Source: Vibrio gelatinilyticus
GTDB taxonomy: Bacteria > Pseudomonadota > Gammaproteobacteria > Enterobacterales > Vibrionaceae
Direction of reading: 5' to 3'
DNA length: 64,000 nt
NCBI RefSeq assembly: GCF_022836845.1
Contig: NZ_JAJNNZ010000005.1
Location: 124,001 to 188,000, forward strand
Shown here: piece after piece, positions 1-9,511 of the stretch
How the letters are laid out: the number at the start of each line of letters is the position of its first letter
How positions within the stretch are numbered: the first letter of the stretch is position 1
Made by a program: the position numbers and the translations under genes
The notes under the pieces: generated by a model
The model's input: only the letters and a program-made list of their open reading frames with translations
Told to the model about the DNA's origin: nothing
Databases searched by the model: none

Positions 1-2943
1 GCCAGTGCCGATGTCATCGTAAAATCCGTCGCGCCAGAAATTGAAAAACAAGTCAACGGCGTAGCGGGTATGGCGTATATGAAGTCGACCTCGGGAGCCG
101 ACGGCACTTATACTCTAGAGATCGTCTTTGAAGCCAATACCGATGCCGATAAGGCCGTGAATCTCGTTCAAAACCGCGTCAATTTGGCGTTACCTGAATT
201 ACCGCCAGATGTTGCTCGAAATGGTGTTAAGGTCGAAAAGCTCTCCAATGGCCTTTTGCTCGGCATCTCACTTACTGACCCAAACAATACCGCCAGCGCG
301 ATCGAAATCAATGCTTATGCCGGTGGCGATCTCAAAGAACAAATTCAACGAGTAAAAGGCGTTTCAAAAGTCGATGTCATTGGAGAGAAAAAGTACTCCA
401 TTCGTGTCTGGTTAGACCCAGTTAAATCGGCAAAATACGCCGTTAATGCTGTCGATGTCACCAATGCGATTAGCGAGCAAAATAAAATTGCCTCAGCTGG
501 CAGTGTCGTTGACCTAAATAATACCTATCCGATCACGGTAGAGGGCGGTTTATCGAATCCAAAAGAGTTTGAAAACATCATTGTTCGTCATGAACTTGGC
601 GGGCGCGCCGTTAAACTAAAAGACGTCGCCCGTGTCGAACTTGGTTCTGAAATTTACAGCGCAAATGCCTACTCTGGCTCACAAAACAGCGCCGTTCTCT
701 TTATTTACAAAACTCCGGACTCCAACGCCCTTGACGTATCAAAAGGGATTCAAGAAATCCTGAATGCAGACCAGCCTTACGATGTTCACGTCGTCTATGA
801 CACAACCAGTTTCATCGAAGGTGCAGTTTACAGCGTGGTTGAGACCCTAGTTCTCGCGATTGTGATTGTCTCACTCGTGACGCTGTTGTTTATGCAGTCG
901 ATTCGCTTAACCCTTATCACCATTACGGCAATCCCTGTCTCGCTAATCGGTACCTTTGCCGTTATGGCCGCTCTGGGGTTGGATATCAATATCATCACCA
1001 TGTTTGGTTTGGTTATGGCGATCGGTATCGTAGTGGATGCAGCCATAATCGTGATTGAAAATGCCGAGCATCAGTTGGCCCACGACGATACCGTCACAGT
1101 CAAGCAGGCTGTGGCAAAATCCCTTGAAGTCACCCTTTCTCCAATCGTCGCGTCTGCACTGGTACTGCTTGCCGTGTTCACTCCAAGTTTGTTCATCTCA
1201 GGTATGGCCGGAACCATCTATAGTGAATTTGGCATCGTACTTTGCGCAGCCGTTGGTGTGTCAACCTTCGTCGCTCTGACACTAACGCCGGCATTGTGTT
1301 CGCTGTTTATGAAACGCCCTGAAAAAGGCGTGCTAGCTCGCTCAACCGAATGGGTAATCACCAAGAAAATTAACGCATTTACTAAACTCACCTGGCTTGC
1401 GACCCGTGCCCCACTGATGACGATTGCTCTTCTTATCGGTGGCCTGTATGTCACTATGGAGCGCTCTGCAGAGCTCGCGACCGGGCTACTACCTGAAGAA
1501 GATACGAGCGCGGTCTTCGTCGTTGGTAGTTACCCTCAAGGCACCGCATTAGCAACAACAGACAAAACGACCAAAGACATTATTGCCAAAATTAATACTA
1601 TCGAAGGTGTCTCGGCCAGTGTCGAAGCATCTGGCGTTAACCTTTTAACAAATACAGCAGACATGAGTAGCTTCTTGATGTTGGTTGGCCTTGACGATAT
1701 GGACAGTCGCGCGCTCAGTGATGCCCAAATCGAAGCAAAGATCAACGAGCTACTTACAGAGTTTGAAGGGATCGATGCCTTTGCCTTCAAGCCACCCGTT
1801 ATTCCAGAGTTGGGAATGGTCAATGGCGTTAACTTATTTCTAAAAGCACCAACCGCAACGCCGAATGAATTAAGCAAAATTGCCGCTGAATTTAACCAAC
1901 GACTAATGAAAGACGATAGCATTGGTCTGTCTATGGTGATGTACGATGTTGATAAGCCAAGTATCAAACTTAACATCAAACGTGATGACCTGGTTAAATA
2001 CGGTTTGAGCTTTGCCGATGTCGTGGACGGTCTACAAATTCACTATGGTGGACAATACGTCAACACCTTCAATATGGAAGGCCGTAACTACAAAGTGATG
2101 GTTCAAAACGAGAACGACTATCGCAAAAACATCGACTCTCTAAAACTGCTTAGTGTTAACTACCGAAACGGTCGTAAACTCACCTACGACAAACTGTTTT
2201 CTATTGAAGACACGAATGTGCCAAACTTCCTGCAGCGCTACAACGGTGAATTAGGAGTCTTTGTTGATGTGATTCCAACAGCATCGTCCGGTGCGGCTAT
2301 CGCCACTATCCAGAGAGTCGCGCAAGAAATGGGGTATTCGGTCGAATTTACCGGTACGGCCAAAGAAGAGATCAGTGCGGGCAATACCTTATCCATCGTG
2401 CTAGGCCTGGCCATGCTTGTCACCTTCCTGGTTTTGGTTGCTCAGTATGAAAGCTGGTTGATTCCACTGGCTATCATGCTTACCGTACCCACCGCGCTTA
2501 TTGGCATCGTCGAAGCCGTGCTTTACATTGGTGGCACGATCAACATCTTAACTCAGCTGGCTGCCATCCTTCTTATTGGCATGACAGTACGTAACGCTAT
2601 CCTCATTGTTGAATTTGCAAAAGTGCTGCGTGAGGAACAAGGAATGAGCATTAAAGAAGCTGCGGTAGAAGCGCTTCGCCTGCGTGCTAGAGCCGTATTT
2701 ATGACTGCCTTTAGTTTTGGTATGGGTTTGATTCCATTGATGCTTGCTGATTCAATTGGTAGCGGTGGTCAACAAGCCATTGGTTGGGCTTCATTTGGTG
2801 GTATTGTTTCCGCGACGTTCATTGGCTGTATTATGGCAAGCGTGTTTTTTGTCACTATTCAATCGATTAGAGAGAAAGCAAAAGGTAAAGCAAAACAATT
2901 GGAAGACCGCATCACGGTTTCTCCAGAGCAGCAACCAGCATAA
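1..2943 (+). CDS. RND multidrug efflux transporter (HAE1 type), 5' end outside window
   Basis: This is the inner-membrane pump of a tripartite efflux system. The reading frame is open at base 1 and shows 980 residues, so only about the first 50 residues are missing relative to the usual 1030-1050. It shows the RND repeats: a periplasmic porter domain, a first transmembrane block with VVDAAIIVIEN (1030-1062), a second porter domain, and a second block with [11 protein letters not shown]. In the proton-relay positions it has Asp-Ala (1036-1041) where AcrB has D407-D408, and Arg (2590-2592) where AcrB has K940. The Arg equivalent to AcrB R971 and the Thr of MTAFSF are kept. Its adaptor gene is presumably just outside the window. 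Substrate cannot be told. Confidence 0.93.
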   Translation, partial: ASADVIVKSVAPEIEKQVNGVAGMAYMKSTSGADGTYTLEIVFEANTDADKAVNLVQNRVNLALPELPPDVARNGVKVEKLSNGLLLGISLTDPNNTASAIEINAYAGGDLKEQIQRVKGVSKVDVIGEKKYSIRVWLDPVKSAKYAVNAVDVTNAISEQNKIASAGSVVDLNNTYPITVEGGLSNPKEFENIIVRHELGGRAVKLKDVARVELGSEIYSANAYSGSQNSAVLFIYKTPDSNALDVSKGIQEILNADQPYDVHVVYDTTSFIEGAVYSVVETLVLAIVIVSLVTLLFMQSIRLTLITITAIPVSLIGTFAVMAALGLDINIITMFGLVMAIGIVVDAAIIVIENAEHQLAHDDTVTVKQAVAKSLEVTLSPIVASALVLLAVFTPSLFISGMAGTIYSEFGIVLCAAVGVSTFVALTLTPALCSLFMKRPEKGVLARSTEWVITKKINAFTKLTWLATRAPLMTIALLIGGLYVTMERSAELATGLLPEEDTSAVFVVGSYPQGTALATTDKTTKDIIAKINTIEGVSASVEASGVNLLTNTADMSSFLMLVGLDDMDSRALSDAQIEAKINELLTEFEGIDAFAFKPPVIPELGMVNGVNLFLKAPTATPNELSKIAAEFNQRLMKDDSIGLSMVMYDVDKPSIKLNIKRDDLVKYGLSFADVVDGLQIHYGGQYVNTFNMEGRNYKVMVQNENDYRKNIDSLKLLSVNYRNGRKLTYDKLFSIEDTNVPNFLQRYNGELGVFVDVIPTASSGAAIATIQRVAQEMGYSVEFTGTAKEEISAGNTLSIVLGLAMLVTFLVLVAQYESWLIPLAIMLTVPTALIGIVEAVLYIGGTINILTQLAAILLIGMTVRNAILIVEFAKVLREEQGMSIKEAAVEALRLRARAVFMTAFSFGMGLIPLMLADSIGSGGQQAIGWASFGGIVSATFIGCIMASVFFVTIQSIREKAKGKAKQLEDRITVSPEQQPA

Positions 2944-2970
2944 AGAATTATAACGCTTAGTTGGAAAATC

Positions 2971-2998
2971 AAAAGCAGAGCATCGCGCTCTGCTTTTT
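2971..2998. terminator. Bidirectional rho-independent terminator
   Basis: An 11-bp perfect stem (AAAAGCAGAGC / GCTCTGCTTTT, 2971-2981 and 2987-2997) with a 5-base loop lies between two convergent genes. It has T-runs on both strands, so it can end the RND gene on the plus strand and the DUF2301-like gene on the minus strand, whose stop codon lies inside it. Confidence 0.85.
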
Positions 2999-3557
2999 AT
3001 ATTTCATACCTAGCCTTGATTCCGATATCAAAATGCAAAGGCATTCGCCACTTCACAATCGACAAATAGCCAAGAATGAAACCCGACACGCCTAACAAGG
3101 CAGCGCAAGCCAGCCATAACTCTAGCATGATTAAAGGCACCGAAATCGCCAATAGTACCGGGACGATTTTTAGGCCAACCACTTTAAAACAGAACGACTC
3201 TTTAAGGGCAATGCCTGAAAATGTCACAAAAACAAATCCCAAAGACAACCAGACTCTAACCATGTCAATGTCGCTCAATAATAGAACCAGTCCAAGCCAC
3301 CCTGTATACGTTATGGCGGCGCGTACCCACTTGCTATAGACGTGCACGTTGGCAGCACTGAGCGCCGTACTCACCCCAACAGCCAGTAATGTATAGTACT
3401 CAAACTGATTTGGCAGGGAGAACAACATCGCTTTGTCTAACAACACAAAGACATAGCTTAATAAGGCGAGGGAAAACACACTGATCCCCAGTCGATACAT
3501 GCAAACACTGACTTTATCGAGTCTATCTAATGCCTCTTTGTGTTCTGGATTTGCCAT
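2997..3557 (-). CDS. DUF2301-like integral membrane protein
   Basis: A 186-residue protein with about six hydrophobic segments, so very probably in the inner membrane. The central GIALKESFCF segment matches the KExFCF signature I associate with the DUF2301 family of uncharacterised membrane proteins. It has no signal peptide. It converges with the RND pump gene and shares its terminator. Function is unknown. Confidence 0.75.
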   Translation of the reverse strand: MANPEHKEALDRLDKVSVCMYRLGISVFSLALLSYVFVLLDKAMLFSLPNQFEYYTLLAVGVSTALSAANVHVYSKWVRAAITYTGWLGLVLLLSDIDMVRVWLSLGFVFVTFSGIALKESFCFKVVGLKIVPVLLAISVPLIMLELWLACAALLGVSGFILGYLSIVKWRMPLHFDIGIKARYEI

Positions 3558-3776
3558 AATTTACTACTTTTCCTCAAGCACATTTGAAAACATGAACGGC
3601 CATTTCAAGCACGTCTGCACTTTGCTTTATACATACTTACATTTTAGATAAATCTATCGGGCATTTTTGTCAAAAGATCACGAACCGCAAGGAACCTATC
3701 CGCAATCTCAAAATTAGCATTGAAACTTGATATTGTAAGAGTAAAGTAGCGCAAAAGACTCAAGGTGGTGTATACC

Positions 3777-4796
3777 GTGTTATCCAAAAAACTCATTTCA
3801 TTGCTGTTGTTTAGTGCGAGCACTCATGCTCAACCTTTGAATATTTTGCTCTACCATCATGTTGCTGAGCAAACACCGCATTCAACCTCAACAAGATTGG
3901 TTCACTTTCAAAACCAGCTCGATCACTTCATCGAACAAGGCTATCAGATTGTTGACTTGGAACACGCAACTCGCCAAATACAACAAGGAAACGTTCTTAC
4001 GCGAAAAAGCCTCGCACTTACATTCGATGATGGCTTTTCATCCGTATGCGACATTGCTTACCCTGAATTAAAAAAACGTGGATTACCGTTTACCGTTTTT
4101 GTCACGACCGATCCTATCGACAAAGGTTACCCTGGCTATTGCAGTTGGTCCCAACTTAAAGAGATGTCAGAGAACGGCGCCACAATTGCTAACCACACCA
4201 CCGACCATGCTCACCTGGTAAGCGAAGCGTTCACCAATACGGAATGGTTTGACGACGCAAAAACCAATATTATCCAGGCTCAAAACACCATCGAAAGGCG
4301 CATAGGAAAAGCCCCGATGTTGTTTGCTTATCCATATGGAGAATACAATAAGGCATTAAAACAATGGCTTAATGAACAAGGGTATGTTTCGTTTGGTCAG
4401 CAGTCTGGGTCTGTTGGCTCAACCAGTGATTTTCAGGCGCTGCCGCGTTTTAATGCTGCCGGGCACTATGCCAGCCTCACCTCTCTGCGTAACAAGATAA
4501 CCGCTTCACCATTGCTGTTTGATTACTCTGAGCTGCCAGATCCACTCACAACAAATAACCGACCAAGTGTCACCGTGACCTTACAGCCATCAAACGAAGC
4601 CTACTACCCCCATTTACAGTGCTTCTTTAATGGCAAGCCAATAGAGGTAGAATGGCTGTCGACGACAAAATTTAGCGCGATGCCACCAACACCGCAATCA
4701 AATGGCCGTCATCGACTTAATTGCACCGCGCCACACCGAAATGGCTCACCTTATTATTGGATGTCTCAACAGTGGTTAATCATTCCCTCCAATTAA
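3777..4796 (+). CDS. Exported polysaccharide deacetylase (NodB/CE4 domain)
   Basis: A probable secreted or periplasmic carbohydrate esterase of the CE4 family, which removes N- or O-acetyl groups from polysaccharides. The start chosen is GTG 3777, eight bases after AGGTGG; it gives a short signal peptide ending in STHA. Upstream GTGs at 3765 and 3768 would overlap the ribosome site. NodB motif 1 is TFDDG and motif 2 is NHTTDHAHL (HxxxH metal site), with a downstream FAYPYGEY motif. The last ~90 residues form a separate domain with two cysteines, possibly a beta-sandwich for substrate binding. The gene stands alone, so the natural polymer cannot be inferred. Confidence 0.85.
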   Translation: MLSKKLISLLLFSASTHAQPLNILLYHHVAEQTPHSTSTRLVHFQNQLDHFIEQGYQIVDLEHATRQIQQGNVLTRKSLALTFDDGFSSVCDIAYPELKKRGLPFTVFVTTDPIDKGYPGYCSWSQLKEMSENGATIANHTTDHAHLVSEAFTNTEWFDDAKTNIIQAQNTIERRIGKAPMLFAYPYGEYNKALKQWLNEQGYVSFGQQSGSVGSTSDFQALPRFNAAGHYASLTSLRNKITASPLLFDYSELPDPLTTNNRPSVTVTLQPSNEAYYPHLQCFFNGKPIEVEWLSTTKFSAMPPTPQSNGRHRLNCTAPHRNGSPYYWMSQQWLIIPSN

Positions 4797-4865
4797 TTGG
4801 AAACAAGCATGATAATGGATAGTGATTGGTACAAACGCACTCTCAGTTAGGATCCAACATGATGC

Positions 4866-6263
4866 CTAGACAGCGCTGGCTTCATCTTTCAAGAGCGGAT
4901 AACTTTGAATTTGGTTGCGCCCATGTGCTTTAGCACGATAAAGGGCTTGATCGGCATGTTCGATTAAAGATTCAAAGTAATCATGACTATCCATGGCTGC
5001 AACACCACCACTTACCGTAAAACTGACCGTAGCTTGATTAACAAGCAGCGGTTGCTTGACTAGGAGTAATCGTATCCGCTCAGCGATTTCGAACGCAGCT
5101 TGGCAGGACGTATCAGGAAGCAAAATAGCAAACTCTTCCCCGCCGATTCTTCCCAGAATGTCGGATTCTCTGATCCCCATACTGGTGATGTTGACAAAAT
5201 GCCTCAGTGCACTGTCACCAATACGATGACCATGTGAATCGTTGATCTGCTTGAAGTGGTCAATATCAAACACAATGACTGACACAAACCTGTGTCTTTG
5301 CTGGTGACTGTGAAGTAGCTGCCTTCCTTCTTCAAAAAAGTGGCGGCGATTATAAATATTTGTGAGCGAGTCGTACGTTGCTTCCAAGTACAATTGGTGC
5401 TCGTATAGATTTCGATCTGCCATGTCCTTCTTAAGAACCAGCCTTGTGATAGCAATCGCCACAAAGAAAAATATCGTTGTTAACACGACAATACTAGGCA
5501 ATACCTCTTGACTTGGCCGAGGGGCAGTCCAAGTCAACACTCCTAAATGCTGACCAGAAGGAGAACGCATTGGCTCACCAAAAGCCCCCCCTTTTAAACT
5601 GTCTCCAATTTTCAAATCAGGTATCTGGTAACGGCTAGAAATGTTGGCAAGGTAGGCGTCATCCCAACGTCGACCAAAGAGTAAATAGGTTCCTGCTCTA
5701 GCGCTTATTGAACTCTCATCAATAAAAGGTCCACCAACCACAAAATAAACACTATCCTTAATACGAACATAACCTGTGGTGGTTTGGGTTTGTGTATCAA
5801 GGCGGTCTGACTCGTCGATCAGAAAAGACAATTCGCTTTTAACGTCTTCATCGTAGACAACATCTTTAGCCTTATCACTTGTCTCAAGGTAAACCAAATT
5901 ATCCGACTGCTTAATAGCAATAACAAAATCAAATTCATGGTTGGCAATGACATAGCCTTTAATATTGAAATCTGCCCATTCTTCGCTTTGAAAAAGCACA
6001 AGGTTTTCGTAGGAATCATCCCAGTACGAATACTCGCTGAGCAGCTGCTGTTTGTGATCACTTTCAATGCGATTAGCAAGCGAAACTCTTTGAGTAAGTT
6101 CAATCGCGGCTTGTTTATCTAAAGAGGTGAGAAAATAGTATAAGCAACCCTGCACTGCGATGGCTGTCAGTAGAAATAACAACGAAACCAAAGTAATGAC
6201 CGATTTGGTTGAAACAAATGTTTTGGTTAATTGACTTTCCGTACGCGGCCTAAACATACACAC
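4866..6263 (-). CDS. Membrane diguanylate cyclase with CHASE4-like sensor
   Basis: A 465-residue inner-membrane protein predicted to make cyclic di-GMP. An N-terminal transmembrane helix (about residues 15-38) is followed by a periplasmic region with YSYWDDSYENL, typical of CHASE4 sensors. A second helix (about 255-275) leads to a C-terminal GGDEF domain. The active site reads GGEEF and is intact. An RESD inhibitory I-site lies five residues before it, so product inhibition is expected. An alternative start is six bases downstream (Met-Phe-Arg). The gene is monocistronic and converges with the deacetylase. Confidence 0.9.
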   Translation of the reverse strand: MCMFRPRTESQLTKTFVSTKSVITLVSLLFLLTAIAVQGCLYYFLTSLDKQAAIELTQRVSLANRIESDHKQQLLSEYSYWDDSYENLVLFQSEEWADFNIKGYVIANHEFDFVIAIKQSDNLVYLETSDKAKDVVYDEDVKSELSFLIDESDRLDTQTQTTTGYVRIKDSVYFVVGGPFIDESSISARAGTYLLFGRRWDDAYLANISSRYQIPDLKIGDSLKGGAFGEPMRSPSGQHLGVLTWTAPRPSQEVLPSIVVLTTIFFFVAIAITRLVLKKDMADRNLYEHQLYLEATYDSLTNIYNRRHFFEEGRQLLHSHQQRHRFVSVIVFDIDHFKQINDSHGHRIGDSALRHFVNITSMGIRESDILGRIGGEEFAILLPDTSCQAAFEIAERIRLLLVKQPLLVNQATVSFTVSGGVAAMDSHDYFESLIEHADQALYRAKAHGRNQIQSYPLLKDEASAV

Positions 6264-6484
6264 TTTGCATAATTGTTAGTTGAGTAAATTATAATTTAGT
6301 ACATGCTTATCAAATTATCTCCATTAACAATAAATATTGGTGATCCGTATCATTAATATATTGAAAATAGTGAGTTAGCTGACTACTTATTCTCCAACAA
6401 AAGCCCAAAAAACCGAATTCAGACGTTCAAGTTTACCAGCCACTGCAGGGTAATACTGTCAAATCAACCCATTGATACGATCAA

Positions 6485-6799
6485 TCAATTTCTCGGTAAT
6501 TGCCCTTTTAACATAGTGAGAAATTCCATTTTTGTGCCGTTTCGTCGAAATTCTGAAATTGCTTGATATTCAGGGTCGGCCCACCACCCTTTTGCCGCAT
6601 CTTCACAAGGAAAGCTAAACAAAATCATCCGGCCTTCTCTTGGAGATTCACCTTCAAGGGTAGTAGCCTGATCATCATAGGTAATAAACGATCCTTTATG
6701 TTTCTTCAGCAAGCCAAAGAAATTCTTTTCGTAGTGACGATATTCTTGTGGATCGGTAATGCTTAGATTGACCACCATGTATACAGGTACCTGTGTCAT
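6485..6799 (-). CDS. DUF1330 family protein
   Basis: A 104-residue soluble protein with the ferredoxin-like fold expected for DUF1330 (dimeric alpha-beta barrel superfamily). The pattern YMVVNLSITDPQEYRHY at the N terminus and the internal EGRMILFSFP strand are typical. No catalytic residue set is established for this family. It is divergent from the methyltransferase gene at 6981 and stands alone. Confidence 0.75.
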   Translation of the reverse strand: MTQVPVYMVVNLSITDPQEYRHYEKNFFGLLKKHKGSFITYDDQATTLEGESPREGRMILFSFPCEDAAKGWWADPEYQAISEFRRNGTKMEFLTMLKGQLPRN

Positions 6800-6980
6800 A
6801 TTCCCTTATCTCATCTGCTTCTCAACTAGAAATACACGTTACCGTTTACTGCAAATTTTTGTCTATTGCCCAAAGTTGGTATTGATTATTAATTCATCAG
6901 CTCAACCTGACTTCACTCTTTTCTAAAAAACGCATACAATGCGACGCCCACATTAACACACCGATTCTCGAGATATTCTT

Positions 6981-7673
6981 TTGAAACTAAGTAAACGGCT
7001 ACAATACATTGATTCTATGGTGAAAAGCGATTACTCCCACATCTGGGACTGTTGCTGCGATCATGGATTCCTCGGCGCTCGTTTACTGGATCGTGAGGCC
7101 GCACCTCATGTCCATTTTGTCGACATAGTGCCCGAACTAATGGACAACCTGAGAACTCGATTAGGACATTTCTATCTTGAGTCAACATCAAGTTGGAGCA
7201 CCCATTGCCTCGATGTCGCGCAGTTACCGTTGCAACAGTATCAAGGAAAGCACCTGGTCATCATCGCAGGAGTTGGCGGTGATCTTATGACGCAATTTGT
7301 CCGCGATATCCACAATCACCACCCCGAACTAGACATTGATTTTTTACTGTGTCCAGTTTACCAACAGTACGCATTACGCCAACAACTTATAGATTTCAAC
7401 TTTAGTGTCATACAAGAAAAAGTTGTCGAGGACAATCAACGCTACTATGAAATCCTTTACATCTCGCGAACGTCATGTCAGGCAAATCCAGTAGGCCCGG
7501 TCGGTCGCCAGATGTGGCAAGAACACAATGAGGAGCAACAAAGAGTATTAATACGCTATCGCGACAAGGTACTTAATCACTATCAACGTATCCACTCTGG
7601 TGGCAAAGAGAACGTGCAACACATTATCGATGCCTACCTGGCCATTCAAATTCATATGGAAGAGCTTGCCTGA
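6981..7673 (+). CDS. TrmK-like tRNA (adenine-N1) methyltransferase family protein
   Basis: A 230-residue SAM-dependent methyltransferase resembling the TrmK/COG2384 family, which in Gram-positives methylates A22 of tRNA. The N terminus MKLSKRLQYI and the SAM-binding region WDCCCDHGFLGARLL correspond to the family's glycine-rich motif, here with three adjacent cysteines. IIAGVGGDLM corresponds to the AGMGG motif. The start is TTG 6981. Gram-negative members have not always been shown to modify tRNA, so the substrate is uncertain. Confidence 0.75.
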   Translation: MKLSKRLQYIDSMVKSDYSHIWDCCCDHGFLGARLLDREAAPHVHFVDIVPELMDNLRTRLGHFYLESTSSWSTHCLDVAQLPLQQYQGKHLVIIAGVGGDLMTQFVRDIHNHHPELDIDFLLCPVYQQYALRQQLIDFNFSVIQEKVVEDNQRYYEILYISRTSCQANPVGPVGRQMWQEHNEEQQRVLIRYRDKVLNHYQRIHSGGKENVQHIIDAYLAIQIHMEELA

Positions 7674-7697
7674 ACCTATTCAAGGAAAACGATTCTT

Positions 7698-8618
7698 CTA
7701 AACAGGCAGGATACCAATCGGTGTTTTGTGCACCAATTGCTGGAGCTTACTTCTTAGCCATCGATGCGCTGGATTGCTCTGATTTCGCTTGTGCCACATG
7801 ATATTGTAAGTCACAGGGTTTGTTTCAAATGGTATATCGAATACTTGCAAGCCAAACGCTCTGGCATGATTACACGTTAAACTCGTACTGGATATCCCAA
7901 CACTATCGCTGTTTGCCACCAACCCCATTATCGTCATTGCCGAGTCGCAAACGCTGCTGATTTGACGATCTGGCATATGCATATCAGTAAAATAGTCAAT
8001 GGTGGTTTGCTGCGCTCGGCGAAGGCGAAGAGTAATGTGTTTTTCTTGAAAATACTGTTCTGCAGTAATGCTCCCTTGTATCCGAGGATGATTTTCACTG
8101 CAGATTATCAACAACTCTTCGCGCGCCAAAGGTTCGACTTTGTAAGAAGGGCTATTTAATGTGCCAATATCGATCACCAAATCGGCTTTCTGTAAGCTCA
8201 TCGCGTTGAGCATTTTCTCTTCATCACTGGGGGTGATCGTAAATTGAATGCGACAATTACCCATCTCCTCGTCGGTTTCAACTAATGGCTGCAATAACAA
8301 CATCATTGTTTCACAAATATACACATTAAACGTGCGTGATTGCATCACATCAAACGCCGTCAGGTTAGCCAATGCATTGTTTACTTGTGTATATGCTGGC
8401 CGTAACTGATTGGCTAACTCTGTTGCGGCATAAGTCGGTGAGATTCCTCGCCCTTCCCTGACAAATAGCTCACACCCTAGTTGCTGCTGCAATCGTTTTA
8501 GCGCTCCGCTAATGCCTGGCTGAGTAAAGTTAAGACTCTCTGCTGCTAGAGTAATTGAACGAAGTCGATACACTTCCAGAAAAATAGTCAGTAAATTGAG
8601 GTCCAGTTTTCCTGTCAC
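7698..8618 (-). CDS. LysR-type transcriptional regulator
   Basis: A 306-residue regulator with an N-terminal winged helix-turn-helix (FLEVYRLRSITLAAESLN, then QPGISGALKRL) and a C-terminal effector domain. The start is GTG 8618. It resembles two other LysR proteins in this window (40175-41014 and 47393-48211), sharing FVREGRGI, DLVIDIG, NHPRI and an HITLRLRR-type segment. It is followed across a gap by a small beta-barrel gene on the same strand upstream, a possible target. Confidence 0.9.
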   Translation of the reverse strand: MTGKLDLNLLTIFLEVYRLRSITLAAESLNFTQPGISGALKRLQQQLGCELFVREGRGISPTYAATELANQLRPAYTQVNNALANLTAFDVMQSRTFNVYICETMMLLLQPLVETDEEMGNCRIQFTITPSDEEKMLNAMSLQKADLVIDIGTLNSPSYKVEPLAREELLIICSENHPRIQGSITAEQYFQEKHITLRLRRAQQTTIDYFTDMHMPDRQISSVCDSAMTIMGLVANSDSVGISSTSLTCNHARAFGLQVFDIPFETNPVTYNIMWHKRNQSNPAHRWLRSKLQQLVHKTPIGILPV

Positions 8619-8738
8619 TATACATAGCCTCTAATTATGCTTTATTTCAATAATACTTCATTTTTGGGTATGTATCTAACGCCACTTCGATGACTTAGGG
8701 CTTGTTTTACTGCCAATATCGTCTCAAACAACAACGAA

Positions 8739-8768
8739 AAGGCCACCCCAAAATGGAGTGGCCTTACC
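8739..8768 (-). terminator. Rho-independent terminator
   Basis: A hairpin with arms AAGGCCAC and GTGGCCTT (8739-8746, 8758-8765) is followed on the minus strand by TTTTCGTT. It lies about 60 bases downstream of the small outer-membrane protein gene and is its likely terminator. Confidence 0.75.
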
Positions 8769-8827
8769 GCGTATAACCCGGCTTAAAAGGCAAGTATCGT
8801 TACCTATTAGCCAATAGATTCAGTGGA

Positions 8828-9229
8828 CTAGAATGTCCAAGAGACACCGAGATCAACCCCAACCCCTAAGTCAGCGCCATCTCTAAATTTTACTTCAGGC
8901 GTAGCAAATAAGTCCACGTCTAGGTTTTTAACCGGTTCCCAACGCAAACCCACTGGGGCATGAACATCAATGGCTTCACTATTCCAGTTGTAACCCACAC
9001 CACCTTCAACAAACCAACTAAGATTGTTCTCTGGAGAAATTGGCTGCTGAATGATTGCCATACCACCATTTACATAATTATCTTTAACACCAAAAATTAA
9101 ATTATCGAACTGGAAAGTAACGCCTCTTTTGGTATCAGCGCCAAGCTCAAAAGCATGGGCTGCTGAACCTAACATCGCCAATGACGCTGTTGTTGTTAGA
9201 AGTGCCGTTTTGCCAAAGATATTTTTCAA
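8828..9229 (-). CDS. Small outer-membrane beta-barrel protein
   Basis: A 133-residue protein if it starts at TTG 9229, which has GAGG eight bases upstream and gives a clean signal peptide (MKNIFGKTALL...AAHA). A longer reading to 9328 would put an unlikely tail before the signal. The mature part alternates polar and hydrophobic residues in short strands and ends in GVSWTF; the C-terminal Phe is typical of outer-membrane barrels. It may be a small 6-8 strand barrel. Function is unknown. Confidence 0.7.
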   Translation of the reverse strand: MKNIFGKTALLTTTASLAMLGSAAHAFELGADTKRGVTFQFDNLIFGVKDNYVNGGMAIIQQPISPENNLSWFVEGGVGYNWNSEAIDVHAPVGLRWEPVKNLDVDLFATPEVKFRDGADLGVGVDLGVSWTF

Positions 9230-9440
9230 TGTAGTAACCTCGTAAGTAAGGCATCCAATGCGATATAGTCCATAACAAATCAACATTTCACCATTAATCT
9301 CTGGCTCAAATGTCTCGATGGCGTGCATTATAGAGGGGTAAAAAAAATCGACTTACCATTTTGCGCCACAAAAGTTTACGATTAAGTTTGCCTTTTAAAA
9401 ATAGGGCATTGCATGCTTGTATCCTCATAGGATAACGACC

Positions 9441-9477
9441 AAAAAAATGCCCAAGCAATTTTGCTTGGGCATTTTTA
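9441..9477 (-). terminator. Rho-independent terminator of the DEAD-box gene
   Basis: A 12-bp perfect stem (ATGCCCAAGCAA / TTGCTTGGGCAT) with T-runs on both sides lies 35 bases past the stop of the helicase gene on the minus strand. Confidence 0.85.
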
Positions 9478-9511
9478 TCATCGGCGACGGTAGCATAGGC
9501 ACCGCTGCACA